Below the pieces are notes generated by a model. That model had not been told where the DNA came from and made no database searches. It was given only the letters and a program-made list of their open reading frames with translations. The position numbers and the translations under genes were made by a program. Below are positions 1 through 8,989 of a stretch of 64,000 bases of DNA, piece by piece; positions within the stretch are counted from its first letter, which is position 1; every line of letters begins with the position of its first letter. Source of the stretch: Bacillus chungangensis (GTDB lineage Bacteria > Bacillota > Bacilli > Bacillales > Bacillaceae_C). The stretch spans positions 124,001 to 188,000 of the forward strand of contig NZ_JAUSTT010000003.1 in assembly GCF_030812995.1 (NCBI RefSeq), given 5' to 3'.

Positions 1-1548
1 GTTTGTTAATGCCAATCCGATGCCCCGATTTGAGCCCTCTTTCGTAGAAAATCCTTGAATAAATATTTTATTCGCATCTTCGCCTTTAATACCAGGGCCA
101 GAATCTTCAATTTCGAAAATGACGTCGTCGCCAATGTCTGTAAAAAAGATATGAACCATTCGCTTTGGTTGTTTCCTATTTTTTGCTGCTTCAATAGCAT
201 TCTCTATTAGATTGCCCAACACTGTTAGCAGTGCTTCCCTCTTAGCTCCTGAAAATCGATATGTAAGTTGACTATCAGGATGAATAGACATCTCTACTCT
301 TAGCTCATTAGCTTGGTTTAATTTACCTAACAGTATAGCATTAATCATTGAATCTGGTATTCTTTCCATCAAAAAACGAATCCATTCTTGATGTATGTCA
401 CTTTCCTTCCTAATAAAATCGATTGCTTCCTGTTTTTTATTTAACTGCAACAAACCTAGAATCGTGTAAAGTTTATTTGAAAACTCATGTGTTTGAGCTC
501 TTAACGTATTTGCATATTGCTTAATTCGTGTTAATTCTTTTGTTAATCGTTCAATTTCTGTTTTATTTCGGAAGGTAGATACTGCCCCAACAATCGTATC
601 ATCTTCATAGATTGGAACCTTATTTACAAGAACAATATTCTTTCCTAGAAGCATTTCTTTGTCATATTGACTTTTTCCATGTTCAAGAACTTCTGTTAAC
701 GTGGAATGAGGAAGCAATTCTTTTATCGGCATCCCAACAAAGTTATTTTTAGGACATTCCCGATCGAAAAGAAGACGCTGTGCTGCAGCATTCATCATTG
801 TAATAAAACCTCTCTTGTCTACAGCAATAAGCCCTTCATGTGTAGACTGTAATATCGTTTCTTTTTGCAGCAGCAAATGTGAAATTTCTTCCGGTTCTAA
901 ACCAAAGAGTATTTTTTTAATATAATTCGCAATTAAGATCGCACCAAAAATGCCAATTCCGATAATGAGCAATAATACATACCATAACTCTTTATGATAG
1001 TTACTAATCATACTTTGTACATCATCAACTAAAAAACCGACAGAGACGATGCCTATAATATCGCCTTCGTCAGAGATGATTGGCACTTTCCCTCGTAAAG
1101 ACAGCCCTAACGAACCGACAGCTTTTGATACGTAAGATTCGCCGTGCTGTAGTGCTCGTTCATTGTCTCCCCCTACCATTCTTTTCCCAATTCTATTAGG
1201 TTTTAAGTGAGAATAGCGAATTTCTTCTGCATTACCTACAACAATATATTCAGCACCTGTCGCTTCCCTGATGGGAGCAACAAGCGGCTGAATAACAGTA
1301 GCAGGATCGTTTAATAAAAATGCTGCCTTCAGTTCTGGAATATTTGCTACACTTTGAGCAACATTTAAAGTTCTTTCACCTACCTGTTTTTCTAATGCAT
1401 CTTTAATAAAGTGTTGTAAAAAAAAACCTATAATCCCGAACATCCCAATGATCAATAGTCCCATAAGGGTAATCATCTTTAATTTTAAATTAAATGTTAC
1501 TTTTGGACGATATAAATGACTTATGTCGTCGTTGTGATACTGAATCAT
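1..1548 (-). CDS. DcuS/CitA-type sensor histidine kinase (3' end outside window)
   Basis: This is a membrane sensor kinase of the family that senses C4-dicarboxylates or citrate (DctS/MaeK/CitS type). About 516 residues are visible and the frame is open to the left edge, so a short C-terminal piece is missing. The ATG at 1548 follows GGAGGAG. Translation shows a first membrane segment near residues 27-43, an extracytoplasmic PAS-like sensor region, a second membrane segment near 183-203 and a cytoplasmic PAS domain. The phosphoacceptor box reads LRAQTHEFSNKL. The ATPase motifs are NLIENAIEA, DSGPGI and RGIGLALTN. The response regulator and the regulated transporter would normally lie further left. 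The family is clear but the ligand is not. Confidence 0.9.
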   Translation of the reverse strand, partial: MIQYHNDDISHLYRPKVTFNLKLKMITLMGLLIIGMFGIIGFFLQHFIKDALEKQVGERTLNVAQSVANIPELKAAFLLNDPATVIQPLVAPIREATGAEYIVVGNAEEIRYSHLKPNRIGKRMVGGDNERALQHGESYVSKAVGSLGLSLRGKVPIISDEGDIIGIVSVGFLVDDVQSMISNYHKELWYVLLLIIGIGIFGAILIANYIKKILFGLEPEEISHLLLQKETILQSTHEGLIAVDKRGFITMMNAAAQRLLFDRECPKNNFVGMPIKELLPHSTLTEVLEHGKSQYDKEMLLGKNIVLVNKVPIYEDDTIVGAVSTFRNKTEIERLTKELTRIKQYANTLRAQTHEFSNKLYTILGLLQLNKKQEAIDFIRKESDIHQEWIRFLMERIPDSMINAILLGKLNQANELRVEMSIHPDSQLTYRFSGAKREALLTVLGNLIENAIEAAKNRKQPKRMVHIFFTDIGDDVIFEIEDSGPGIKGEDANKIFIQGFSTKEGSNRGIGLALTN

Positions 1549-2030
1549 AGCAAAAAAAGCTCCTCCTCTATAGATTGTTTCAGCAGCGGCTTATTGAAAG
1601 AAGCAAAGTGAAAGGTTATCCAATTTTCATTGTTGGGGAATTTGTCTAACATCGAACTCACGATAAAAAAAATGAAAAAATATACATTTTAGTTCGATAT
1701 TACTGTAGTGTATATTGACAATACACAACTGAAGATATACTAGTCAATAAGAGATAGTAATATTGAGATTTTTCTATCACTCTATGAAACGCTCATTACA
1801 AACTTCTTGAATCGACAGCACAGATTTTATTAGTTAAGGAAAAGGATAACGTTGGCAAAGTAAAATTACTTATACCCTCCAGTCTCTTACTACTAGATCA
1901 AAAGGTTATCGTATTTTTCTTCGTTGTTGTACATGTTGATGAAGGATGGATAAAAATAGGGAGAAACCTTTCCTGTTTTTGATTCGTAGAAACATTAGCC
2001 GATATATTTGAACAGAAAGAGGTTATAAAG
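1549..2030. other. Intergenic region between the kinase and ydbS
   Basis: There is no convincing gene here. A TTGACA at 1715-1720 is followed after 15 bases by TATACT at 1736-1741 on the plus strand. The spacing is short, so it is only a weak promoter candidate for ydbS. The remainder is AT-rich without recognisable coding remnants. Confidence 0.4.
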
Positions 2031-2537
2031 ATGAAAATACAGGAACCACATCAGAAAATTTCGCGAGATGCTGTAAAAGTGTGGAGAATTAGTTCGGTTA
2101 TCGGACATTTTATTACTCTTAGCATACTAGGAGGGCTTGTTTTTTTACAAAATCGTTATGACTGGGTAGAATGGGTTGGCCACATCCTTTTCATCCTTGT
2201 TATACTCGTTCTGCTTCATGCTGTATATGGCATATTTATTTACCCTATCTACCAGCAGCGTACATGGCGCTATGCAATTGACGAACATTATATTCAGTTA
2301 AAACATGGGGTATTAGAGAAATCTCACATTATTGTCCCAATGACAAAAGTTCAATATGTCAATACAAATCAGGGTCCGATTTTACGTCGATACAAGTTAG
2401 CGACAGTCACGATTGGAACGATGGCATCCTCACATGAGATACCAGCTATTCCTGAAAAAGAAGCGATGGAACTTCGAAACCATATTGCCTTCTTAGCGAA
2501 GATCACCGAAAAGGAGCTTCCAAATGACACCGAATAA
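2031..2537 (+). CDS. ydbS: YdbS-like bacterial PH-domain membrane protein
   Basis: A 168-residue protein with two membrane helices (about residues 23-40 and 48-72), followed by a bacterial PH domain (DUF304/bPH2). The domain carries the typical stretch TWRYAIDEHYIQLKHGV near residue 80-96. An RBS (AAAGAGG) precedes the ATG. It overlaps the following gene by 14 bases, so the two are translationally coupled. In Bacillus, YdbS and YdbT form a membrane pair linked to resistance against some antimicrobial peptides. That role is carried over from the family and is not shown here. Confidence 0.85.
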   Translation: MKIQEPHQKISRDAVKVWRISSVIGHFITLSILGGLVFLQNRYDWVEWVGHILFILVILVLLHAVYGIFIYPIYQQRTWRYAIDEHYIQLKHGVLEKSHIIVPMTKVQYVNTNQGPILRRYKLATVTIGTMASSHEIPAIPEKEAMELRNHIAFLAKITEKELPNDTE

Positions 2538-3990
2538 CATGAAAACATATGATAAGCAAGGCCAGCGGCTTCATCCGTTATGGATCATTTTTTCGGTTGG
2601 AAAATTTATGAAAGAGTTTATCATACCAATCGTTTTCTTTTTTCTCTTCAAAGCAGGCTCGCAATCTATGATCATACATTATTTAAAATTGGCATTCATT
2701 CTTTACATGATTTATCGATTCATTTCTATCCTGCTCAGCTGGTGGAATTTTAAGTATTTATTTACAGATAAAGAACTGCAAATAAATGAAGGCCGTTTTG
2801 TAAAAGAAGAGCGCTTTATATCGCTAGAGAAAATTCAAAGTGTTCAATTGAATACGTCGTTCTTTGCACGATTATTTGGGCTTACTACACTTTCGCTTCA
2901 GACAGGTGCTGTTGATGATAAGGCTACAATCAAACTAGAGGCAATTTCACGCAAGGAAGCAGAACGAATCCAAAGACATTTGCGTCTTTCCGATATCGTT
3001 CGCATTGATGAAACGATGCCGGAAGTGGAGAAAATCACTCAAGAGCATTCAACTCAAACAGAGCATTACGAAGTGACTCTAAAAGAAATACTTGTCGCTT
3101 CGTTTACATCGTTCCGTTTTTTAGCTCTTATTCCTTTGCTTTTTTCACTTTATTTTAAAATAAATGATTTCTTTGCACTAGATGGATACACAGACACAAT
3201 CATCGCTTTTTTTGAAAAGTCTTGGTTCATATTAGCTATTATTATTTGTATCATTCTTATTTTGTCCATGCTGTTTGGAATAGGAATGATGTATCTTCAA
3301 TATGGGAAGTTTCAAGTTGTTTCTGATCACAATCGGATCTTTATTAAAAAAGGGATTTTTAATCAAACAGAATTTTCGATCCCAAAGGAAAAAGTGCAAG
3401 CCATAAAATTTAATAAAAGCCTGCTTCGAAGATGGTTGGGTATAGCAGAGGTGGAACTTGTCAGTGCAGGGGGAGCTGGAGAAGAAAAAATAGAAACAAA
3501 TGTCCTTTTTCCTTTCATTTCTGAAAACCGCGCCCGACGTTTAGTAGTTGAAATCCTGCCAACATTTAGAATAGATTCAGCGATGGTGAAGCTCCCTAAA
3601 ACCGCGCTCTTTGTAAAGCTGATACGTCCAAGTTATTTATGGATCATTGCTGCATGTGTTATTTTCTATTTTTGGCCATCGCTTTGGTATATGCTATTCA
3701 TCTTGCTTATTTTCATTGTCATTTCACGTATCGCTAATTATTTCCACAGCGGCTATATGCTAAGCACTCCCTATATTCAACTGCAAAGTGGTTCGTTTTC
3801 AACAGAACTATTTTTAACAACCCGGCAGAAAATAGAAGAGTTAGAAATGACAGAATCATGGCTGCAACGCAAATTCGGTTTAGCTTCTCTTAAAATTTCA
3901 ACAAGAGCTAAACCAATTCACGTATCAACTATTTCCGATATCCCTAAAGAGATAGCTGAGCATTATTATCATTGGTATGCAAATCGCTAG
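2524..3990 (+). CDS. ydbT: YdbT-like protein with tandem PH domains
   Basis: A 488-residue membrane protein with repeated bPH2 (DUF304) modules, each preceded by paired hydrophobic helices: a first module near residues 70-150, a second near 250-350 and a third near 390-480. Its start lies inside the end of ydbS, giving the ydbS-ydbT gene order of B. subtilis. A strong hairpin terminator follows immediately, so the operon most likely ends here. The biochemical function is unknown. The partnership with YdbS is inferred from overlap and shared domain type. Confidence 0.85.
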   Translation: MTPNNMKTYDKQGQRLHPLWIIFSVGKFMKEFIIPIVFFFLFKAGSQSMIIHYLKLAFILYMIYRFISILLSWWNFKYLFTDKELQINEGRFVKEERFISLEKIQSVQLNTSFFARLFGLTTLSLQTGAVDDKATIKLEAISRKEAERIQRHLRLSDIVRIDETMPEVEKITQEHSTQTEHYEVTLKEILVASFTSFRFLALIPLLFSLYFKINDFFALDGYTDTIIAFFEKSWFILAIIICIILILSMLFGIGMMYLQYGKFQVVSDHNRIFIKKGIFNQTEFSIPKEKVQAIKFNKSLLRRWLGIAEVELVSAGGAGEEKIETNVLFPFISENRARRLVVEILPTFRIDSAMVKLPKTALFVKLIRPSYLWIIAACVIFYFWPSLWYMLFILLIFIVISRIANYFHSGYMLSTPYIQLQSGSFSTELFLTTRQKIEELEMTESWLQRKFGLASLKISTRAKPIHVSTISDIPKEIAEHYYHWYANR

Positions 3991-4040
3991 AAAAAAGTAT
4001 GTGTCAATATTTTATCGAAAAAGTTGGCACATACTTTTTT
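3991..4040 (+). terminator. Rho-independent terminator after ydbT
   Basis: AAAAAAGTATGTG at the left pairs with CACATACTTTTTT at the right around a roughly 20-base loop. It starts directly after the ydbT stop codon and ends in a T run. Confidence 0.85.
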
Positions 4041-4076
4041 TACTAATGGAGCTTCTTTTGGTGGAAAAAGATTCAT

Positions 4077-4234
4077 TTTTATCCCACATCTAACTGGCAG
4101 TAAGACCCCCACCTCAAGAGTAAGAGGAATCGAAGAAGTCTAGGTGGGGGATAACTGCCAGTAAATGTCCGATTGGTTCAACTAACCATCAGTGGGGGAT
4201 GAGAGAAAACCCCCACTCATGGAAGTTTCACTTT
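4077..4234 (-). repeat. Structured dispersed repeat, copy A (short form)
   Basis: This is a 158-base copy in inverted orientation relative to most other copies. Read on the minus strand it begins ATAAAGTGAAACTTCC, has a hairpin built on GTGGGGG/CCCCCAC, then CCAATCGGACATTTACTGGCAGT, and a second hairpin (CCCCCACCT/AGGTGGGGG inside ACTGGCAGT/ACTGCCAGT). It ends GATGTGGGATAAA. It is nearly identical to copy C at 40809-40968 and lacks the internal module of the longer copies. It ends just upstream of the nucleotidyltransferase RBS. Confidence 0.85.
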
Positions 4235-4264
4235 ATCTCATCATATAGTATAGGAGGGGGTAAA

Positions 4265-4843
4265 ATGCATTTGAAAACCGAAGAAGATATTATTCTGTTA
4301 GTAAAAAAAGATAAATGGATGATGGATATATTAAAAGCAGCAAGAACGTTATATTTACCAGATTGGTGGATATGTGCTGGGTTTGTTCGTTCGAAGATTT
4401 GGGATACTTTACATGGATTTCAGGAAAGAACGATGATGGCAGATATTGATGTCATCTATTTTGATGATCAATTTACAGAGAAATTAGAAGAAAAAAAATG
4501 GGAGAAAAAATTGAGAAGCATTGTTCCAGATATCCCTTGGTCTGTGAAAAATCAGGCAAGAATGCATATCATCAATTATCTTCCTCCATATACCTGCTCG
4601 GTCGATGCAATATCCAAGTTTCCAGAAACTGCAACCGCTTTAGGATTACAGTTAGATAGAGAAGATAATGTCATCCTAACTGCTCCATGTGGTATTAATG
4701 ATGTGATTAATTTAGTACTAAAACCCACTCCTTTTTTCAAAGATAATAAACAACTGGCGAAAATTTATAAAGAAAGGATAAGGAAAAAGAATTGGAAATC
4801 AATTTGGAACAACCTTATCATTCATCCTTTTGACATAGACTAA
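4265..4843 (+). CDS. Nucleotidyltransferase family protein (PF06042/DUF925 type)
   Basis: A 192-residue soluble protein. I chose the ATG at 4265 because AGGAGGGG lies just upstream. The longer open frame from 4199 begins inside repeat copy A. The motif MADIDVIYFD (near residues 59-68) carries the acidic residues expected of a nucleotidyltransferase fold. The C-terminal NDVINLVLKPTPFF is typical of the family formerly called DUF925. The substrate is unknown. It is single, convergent with the following MerR gene, and a long shared hairpin lies between them. Confidence 0.8.
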   Translation: MHLKTEEDIILLVKKDKWMMDILKAARTLYLPDWWICAGFVRSKIWDTLHGFQERTMMADIDVIYFDDQFTEKLEEKKWEKKLRSIVPDIPWSVKNQARMHIINYLPPYTCSVDAISKFPETATALGLQLDREDNVILTAPCGINDVINLVLKPTPFFKDNKQLAKIYKERIRKKNWKSIWNNLIIHPFDID

Positions 4844-4862
4844 CAAACGATTAGGGATAAGA

Positions 4863-4916
4863 GGAGACAGCGAAGAAGCGATCTTGAAACACGAAGAAAC
4901 TTTTTCGGCTGTCTCC
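4863..4916. terminator. Bidirectional hairpin between convergent genes
   Basis: GGAGACAGC at 4863-4871 pairs with GCTGTCTCC at 4908-4916. The adjoining GAAGAA and TTTTTC can extend the stem. It sits between the convergent nucleotidyltransferase and MerR genes. Confidence 0.7.
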
Positions 4917-4923
4917 ATTTACA

Positions 4924-5664
4924 TTACTTTTTATGATTGTCTGCAAAATCTGCCATCACATCACGCATAAATGTAGCTAAGCCGCTGCCAAATCTGTCTA
5001 TACTCTTTGTGAACCGTTCATCGTCTACATACATTTGGCCTAATCCTTTGAATGCTTCAAGTGAGTAATTGCCTATTGTATTCAAAAAATCATACCATTC
5101 TTTGATCACCGCTTGCGCCTCATCTGATTTAGATGAGCCATGACGAAGTGACGCTAGTTTTTTATAGATGACATTCATTTTCTTTGTCATGGCATCTTGT
5201 TCATGTTGAGACATGTTCGCTATTTTTGCGTTGGCATTGTCGACAGCTTCATCTCCCCAACGTTCACGTGCTTCTTGTTCATATTGAGGATAACGAAAGT
5301 CGAAACCTTCAAACTTTTCTTTGTTCGTCATTCGAATCTCTCCTTTCTTATGTTGAATCGTCTTATCAATCGTGGCAATCATTTTATCAAGTCGACTGCG
5401 TTTCTCAAGCAGCATTTTTCGATGCAGTATGAGTGCCTCTTCACGATCAAAAGAAGGACAACAAACAATTTCTTTAATTTTCTTTAAAGGGAAGTCAAGT
5501 TCTTTAAAAAATAAGATTTGCTGCAGCGTCTCAAGATTATCATTGGAGTAAATGCGATAGCCAGCCTCGGTTGTCTTCTCTGGGATCAATAAGCCAATTT
5601 CATCATAATGATGTAATGTACGAACGCTAATGCCGACTAAATCAGCAACTTCCTTCACTCTCAT
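4924..5664 (-). CDS. MerR-family regulator with TipAS ligand domain (Mta-like)
   Basis: A 246-residue transcription factor. The N-terminal MerR helix-turn-helix reads [21 protein letters not shown], split at residues 6-26, followed by a dimerisation helix to about residue 110. A TipAS-type drug-recognition domain occupies about 115-246. Length and order match B. subtilis Mta, which activates multidrug efflux genes, and residues such as LQQILFFKE and [13 protein letters not shown] agree with it. No efflux gene is adjacent, so its targets would be elsewhere or its own promoter. The identity as Mta itself is not certain. Confidence 0.85.
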   Translation of the reverse strand: MRVKEVADLVGISVRTLHHYDEIGLLIPEKTTEAGYRIYSNDNLETLQQILFFKELDFPLKKIKEIVCCPSFDREEALILHRKMLLEKRSRLDKMIATIDKTIQHKKGEIRMTNKEKFEGFDFRYPQYEQEARERWGDEAVDNANAKIANMSQHEQDAMTKKMNVIYKKLASLRHGSSKSDEAQAVIKEWYDFLNTIGNYSLEAFKGLGQMYVDDERFTKSIDRFGSGLATFMRDVMADFADNHKK

Positions 5665-5727
5665 TTATTTATCCTCCCTTCAACAATAACGATAAACTAT
5701 CACGCAACGTAAGAGTCAATAATAAAA

Positions 5728-5940
5728 ATAAGGTGAAACTTCCATCAGCGGGTTTTTCTCATCCCCCATTTAAAGGATCTCAAGCTAAAAGCGCGACGTC
5801 CTGTCGCAAACGCTTGAGTGACCTACGCCCTGTAGGCCTGAACCAATCGGACATTTGACTTTCAGTTTCCCCCACCTAGCGCTTCTGATTCCTCTTACTC
5901 TTGAGGTGGGGGGCTTACTGCCAGTTCGATGTGGGATAAA
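5728..5940 (+). repeat. Structured dispersed repeat, copy B
   Basis: Begins ATAAGGTGAAACTTCC and ends GATGTGGGATAAA. The right hairpin (CCCCCACCT/AGGTGGGG) is intact and the left hairpin is reduced. The internal module is unlike that of copies E-H in sequence but still folds: CTCAAGC pairs with GCTTGAG, GCGAC with GTCGC, and CTAC with GTAG. It lies between the MerR gene start and the S-box leader. Confidence 0.8.
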
Positions 5941-6082
5941 ATTTTTTTCGTCATTTTTTCTTATCATGTTTCATTCTTGGTATCTTAATTATTTTTTAAA
6001 TAGGTTGACTATTTATAAAATATTGATTATACTCAAATAAAGTCAATAGGCAATTCTGTATATTAACAAATGAATAAAATGA

Positions 6083-6188
6083 TCTTATCAAGAGAGGCGG
6101 AGGGACTGACCCAAAGAAGCCTCAGCAACCAGCAATTGATTGCATGGTGCTAATTTCAGATGAATACTTTTGTATTCTAAAGATGAGA
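6083..6188 (+). ncRNA. SAM-I (S-box) riboswitch aptamer
   Basis: The sequence shows the S-box core: CTTATCAAGAGAGGCGGAGG, then GGACTGACCC and CAGCAACC. P1 is closed by TCTTATC (6083-6089) and GATGAGA (6182-6188), a perfect 7-bp stem. The 3' strand of P1 can also pair with the 5' arm of the terminator just downstream, which is the classical SAM-dependent termination switch. It controls the two monooxygenase genes that follow, so they should be expressed when SAM, and hence sulfur, is low. Confidence 0.95.
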
Positions 6189-6212
6189 CTGATATAGCTT
6201 GCATATGTGTGT

Positions 6213-6248
6213 GCCCTTCTCTCATCTTTATTGAGGGAAGGGCTTTTT
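6213..6248 (+). terminator. S-box expression-platform terminator
   Basis: GCCCTTC pairs with GAAGGGC and CTCA with TGAG, followed by TTTTT at 6244-6248. The CTCATCTT segment inside the stem is complementary to AAGATGAG at the aptamer's 3' end. The ATG-started open frame at 6207 runs through this hairpin and is not the real translation start. Confidence 0.9.
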
Positions 6249-6326
6249 GCTTTTCAAGAAATAGGAATGGGATTCGCCCAGAATTTTTTCAGTGATTTTA
6301 ATTTTACACGAAAAGGAGATGGTTGC

Positions 6327-7502
6327 ATGACAACCGCCATGAAAGAAGCAAAGCCCTCACTAGGGGAAGTGAAAGTTCAAATAAGCAAAATAATCGACCT
6401 TGTCATCCGTCCAAATGCTGACCGGATTGACCGGGAAGGAGAATTTCCAAGCGAAAACCTCAAAGCACTTGGTGAAGCAGGATGGAACAGTATTTTACTA
6501 CCGAAAGAATTAGGCGGCCTTGCGCTTGATTATTTTGCCTACGGTCTCGTTGTCCGCGAGATAGCGAAAGCCTGCCCTTCGACTGCACTGGTCTACACGA
6601 TGAATATCGGCGCAACGCTTATTATTTATGGTTACGGTAATGAAGATCAATGGCACAGATGGCTGAAACCGCTCCGTGAAGGAAAAATCGGAACGATCGC
6701 CAACAGTGAGAGGGCCACTGGGGGACAGCATTGGCTGAGCGAAAGCAGAGCTAAATATACAGACGGCGGCTATTTATTGAATTTCGAAAAGTCCTTTGCA
6801 ACCAGCAGCGGCTATGCCAACTTTTATGTCGTTCAAACAAGATCACCAAAGTCGGAAGTTTATTCGGATCTCTCTTATTTCATTGTCGATGCCAAGCAGG
6901 ATGGGATTGAGACTGGGACATGGGATGCTTTAGGCGTACGCGGAAATCATAGTTCTCCCATAAGTTTAAACAACATTTTTGTTGACCAGCGCGACTTGAT
7001 CGGAGAAGAAGGAACGGGAAAAAGAATTGTGGAAAACAGCAATGCTTATATTTTCGGTCTGGGATGCGCCTGGACCGGGACAGCCATCGGAATCTTCAAT
7101 GAGGCGGTCGCTTTCGCAGCCAAAGCTTCTGGAAAACACCAAGTCGTCAGAAACCAGCTTGCTTCAGCGAAGATTTTGATTGACAGTTTATGTGCCTGGC
7201 AGAATGATATTGCTTCCAGGTTGAATAACTGGTATCAATCAGGCCAGCCCCTACCGGACGAACTGAGGACAACGCTTTTCGAATTTAAAGTCCATGCTTC
7301 GGAAACCGCCAATCAGGTGGCACAGATCTCAATGGATGTTGCGGGCGGGTTCGGTTATAAAAAAGGAACATTGGAGCGGCTGTACCGTGATTCGCGTGCA
7401 GGAATTGTGATGGGTCCTTCCAACAACCTTGCCAGGGAACTGATCGGGAAGCAAATTGTCGGAATTGATACATCACTTTGGCCGGAAAAAAACGAACAAT
7501 AA
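6327..7502 (+). CDS. Acyl-CoA dehydrogenase-like flavin monooxygenase (SfnB/DszC type), S-box controlled
   Basis: A 391-residue protein with acyl-CoA dehydrogenase fold. The start at 6327 follows AAAAGGAG, whereas the upstream in-frame ATG lies in the leader terminator. N-terminal (about 20-130), middle beta (about 130-225) and C-terminal helical (about 240-380) domains can be followed, with SERATGGQHW and the C-terminal DVAGGFGYKKG typical of the SfnB/DszC subgroup. These are FMNH2-dependent oxygenases acting on organosulfur compounds. The S-box leader and the DszA-like neighbour 15 bases downstream support sulfur scavenging. The substrate is unknown. GC is higher than in flanking genes. Confidence 0.8.
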   Translation: MTTAMKEAKPSLGEVKVQISKIIDLVIRPNADRIDREGEFPSENLKALGEAGWNSILLPKELGGLALDYFAYGLVVREIAKACPSTALVYTMNIGATLIIYGYGNEDQWHRWLKPLREGKIGTIANSERATGGQHWLSESRAKYTDGGYLLNFEKSFATSSGYANFYVVQTRSPKSEVYSDLSYFIVDAKQDGIETGTWDALGVRGNHSSPISLNNIFVDQRDLIGEEGTGKRIVENSNAYIFGLGCAWTGTAIGIFNEAVAFAAKASGKHQVVRNQLASAKILIDSLCAWQNDIASRLNNWYQSGQPLPDELRTTLFEFKVHASETANQVAQISMDVAGGFGYKKGTLERLYRDSRAGIVMGPSNNLARELIGKQIVGIDTSLWPEKNEQ

Positions 7503-7517
7503 AGGAGATATGGAAAA

Positions 7518-8903
7518 ATGATAGGAAAACGAATTTTACTAAACGCTTTTGTCATGAATTGCCCGGGCAACCAGTCGCCGGGACTATGGGCACACCCGGA
7601 AGACCGTTCGCACTGCTACAAAGATCTCAACCACTGGATTGAACTTGCGAAAACGCTGGAAGCAGCCAATTTTGATGCTGTATTCCTAGCGGATGTACTG
7701 GGACCATATGACGTTTATAAAGGAAACCGTGACGCATGCCTTCGCCAGGCAGTGCAATCACCGATCAATGACCCGCTTCTGGTTATCCCTGCCATGGCTT
7801 CTGTAACAGAGCATCTCGGATTCGGCGTGACGGCTTCGGTCACACATGAACATCCGTATACATTCGCCCGCCGCATGTCGACATTGGATCACCTGACAAA
7901 AGGACGTGTAGGCTGGAACATCGTTACTTCGTATTTGAAAAGTGCTTCCATCAATATCGGCCTGAAGGAACAGGTCGAGCATGACGAGCGCTATAACATC
8001 GCCGAAGAATATTTGGAAGTATGCTATAAGCTGTGGGAAGGAAGCTGGGAAGATGACGCCATCGTAAGGGATATTGAGAAAAAAATGTTTGTTGATCCGG
8101 ACAAAGTGCATGATATTAAGCACATAGGCGATTATTTTACAGTTCCAGGCGCACACTTATGCGAACCTTCACCTCAAAGGACACCTGTAATATACCAAGC
8201 GGGCCTATCATCCAGGGGAAGTGCTTTCGCCGCTAAGCATGCTGAAGGTGTATATGTCTCAATGCCAACTATTCCCATCGCCAAAAAATACGTTGAGAAG
8301 ATACGCAGCCAAGCGGAAACATACGGAAGAAAACCAAAGGAAATCAAAATATTCTGCTTGTTCACACCAATTGTTGGAAAAACCCAGGAAGAAGCGGATG
8401 CAAAATACGAAGATTATAAAAAACATATCAGCAGAGAAGGTGCATTAAGCCTGTTCAGCGGCTGGACAGGGATCGACCTTTCCCATTTCGATCCAAACGA
8501 AAACCTTCAGTTTGTCGAAAATGATTCCATGCGCTCACGGGTGGAAATTTTTACGAAAGCTGATCCAGACAGACAATGGACAATTAATGAAATAGCTGAA
8601 TTCGTGGGACTTGGCGGCATCGGCCCTGTCGTAGCCGGCACCCCGGAAGCGATCGCTGACGAAATGGAAAAATGGATTGATGAAGCAGGTGTGGATGGTT
8701 TCAATATCACGTATGCGGTTATGCCGGGATCATTCGAAGAATTTGCCGAACTCGTCATCCCAGTTTTGCAAGAGCGTGGATTATTAAGAGAGGACGGAGC
8801 AAGCAAAACATTGCGCAACAATTTATTCGGTGACGGCGACCAGTTGGCCGACCATCACCCAGGCAAGCAATTTTCCTGGAAGCTGCAAGCTGCATCTCAG
8901 TAA
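7518..8903 (+). CDS. FMN-dependent monooxygenase, NtaA/SnaA/DszA family
   Basis: A 461-residue luciferase-like (LLM) flavin monooxygenase. It shows the family hallmarks NFDAVFLADV near residues 50-60, TLDHLTKGRVGWNIVTS near 120-136, and QAGLSSRGSAFAAKHAEGVY near 225-245. Such enzymes use FMNH2 supplied by a separate reductase to cleave C-S or C-N bonds of sulfones, sulfonates or chelators. RBS AAGGAG precedes the ATG. It is co-transcribed with the SfnB/DszC-like gene under the S-box. No flavin reductase gene lies in the window. The substrate is unknown. Confidence 0.88.
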   Translation: MIGKRILLNAFVMNCPGNQSPGLWAHPEDRSHCYKDLNHWIELAKTLEAANFDAVFLADVLGPYDVYKGNRDACLRQAVQSPINDPLLVIPAMASVTEHLGFGVTASVTHEHPYTFARRMSTLDHLTKGRVGWNIVTSYLKSASINIGLKEQVEHDERYNIAEEYLEVCYKLWEGSWEDDAIVRDIEKKMFVDPDKVHDIKHIGDYFTVPGAHLCEPSPQRTPVIYQAGLSSRGSAFAAKHAEGVYVSMPTIPIAKKYVEKIRSQAETYGRKPKEIKIFCLFTPIVGKTQEEADAKYEDYKKHISREGALSLFSGWTGIDLSHFDPNENLQFVENDSMRSRVEIFTKADPDRQWTINEIAEFVGLGGIGPVVAGTPEAIADEMEKWIDEAGVDGFNITYAVMPGSFEEFAELVIPVLQERGLLREDGASKTLRNNLFGDGDQLADHHPGKQFSWKLQAASQ

Positions 8904-8989
8904 GTACTTGGGAAAGACAGTAAAAAAGATTCGGACGAGACGACATTTTGCCATTCGAATCGTAAGGACAGTAAAAATGGGGTGGTGAA

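Noticed and set aside
6-200. Short open frame of 64 residues on the minus strand
   Set aside because: It is a shadow of the partial sensor kinase, whose frame with the ATPase motifs runs through the same bases.
4199-4264. 22-residue N-terminal extension of the nucleotidyltransferase
   Set aside because: It starts inside repeat copy A without an RBS. The ATG at 4265 follows AGGAGGGG.
5785-6040. Open frames over repeat copy B
   Set aside because: They encode hairpin sequence (palindromic GC-rich stretches), resemble no protein, and similar frames arise in other repeat copies.
6207-6326. 40-residue N-terminal extension of the S-box-controlled monooxygenase
   Set aside because: It would be translated through the riboswitch terminator. 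The family N-terminus and RBS agree with 6327.
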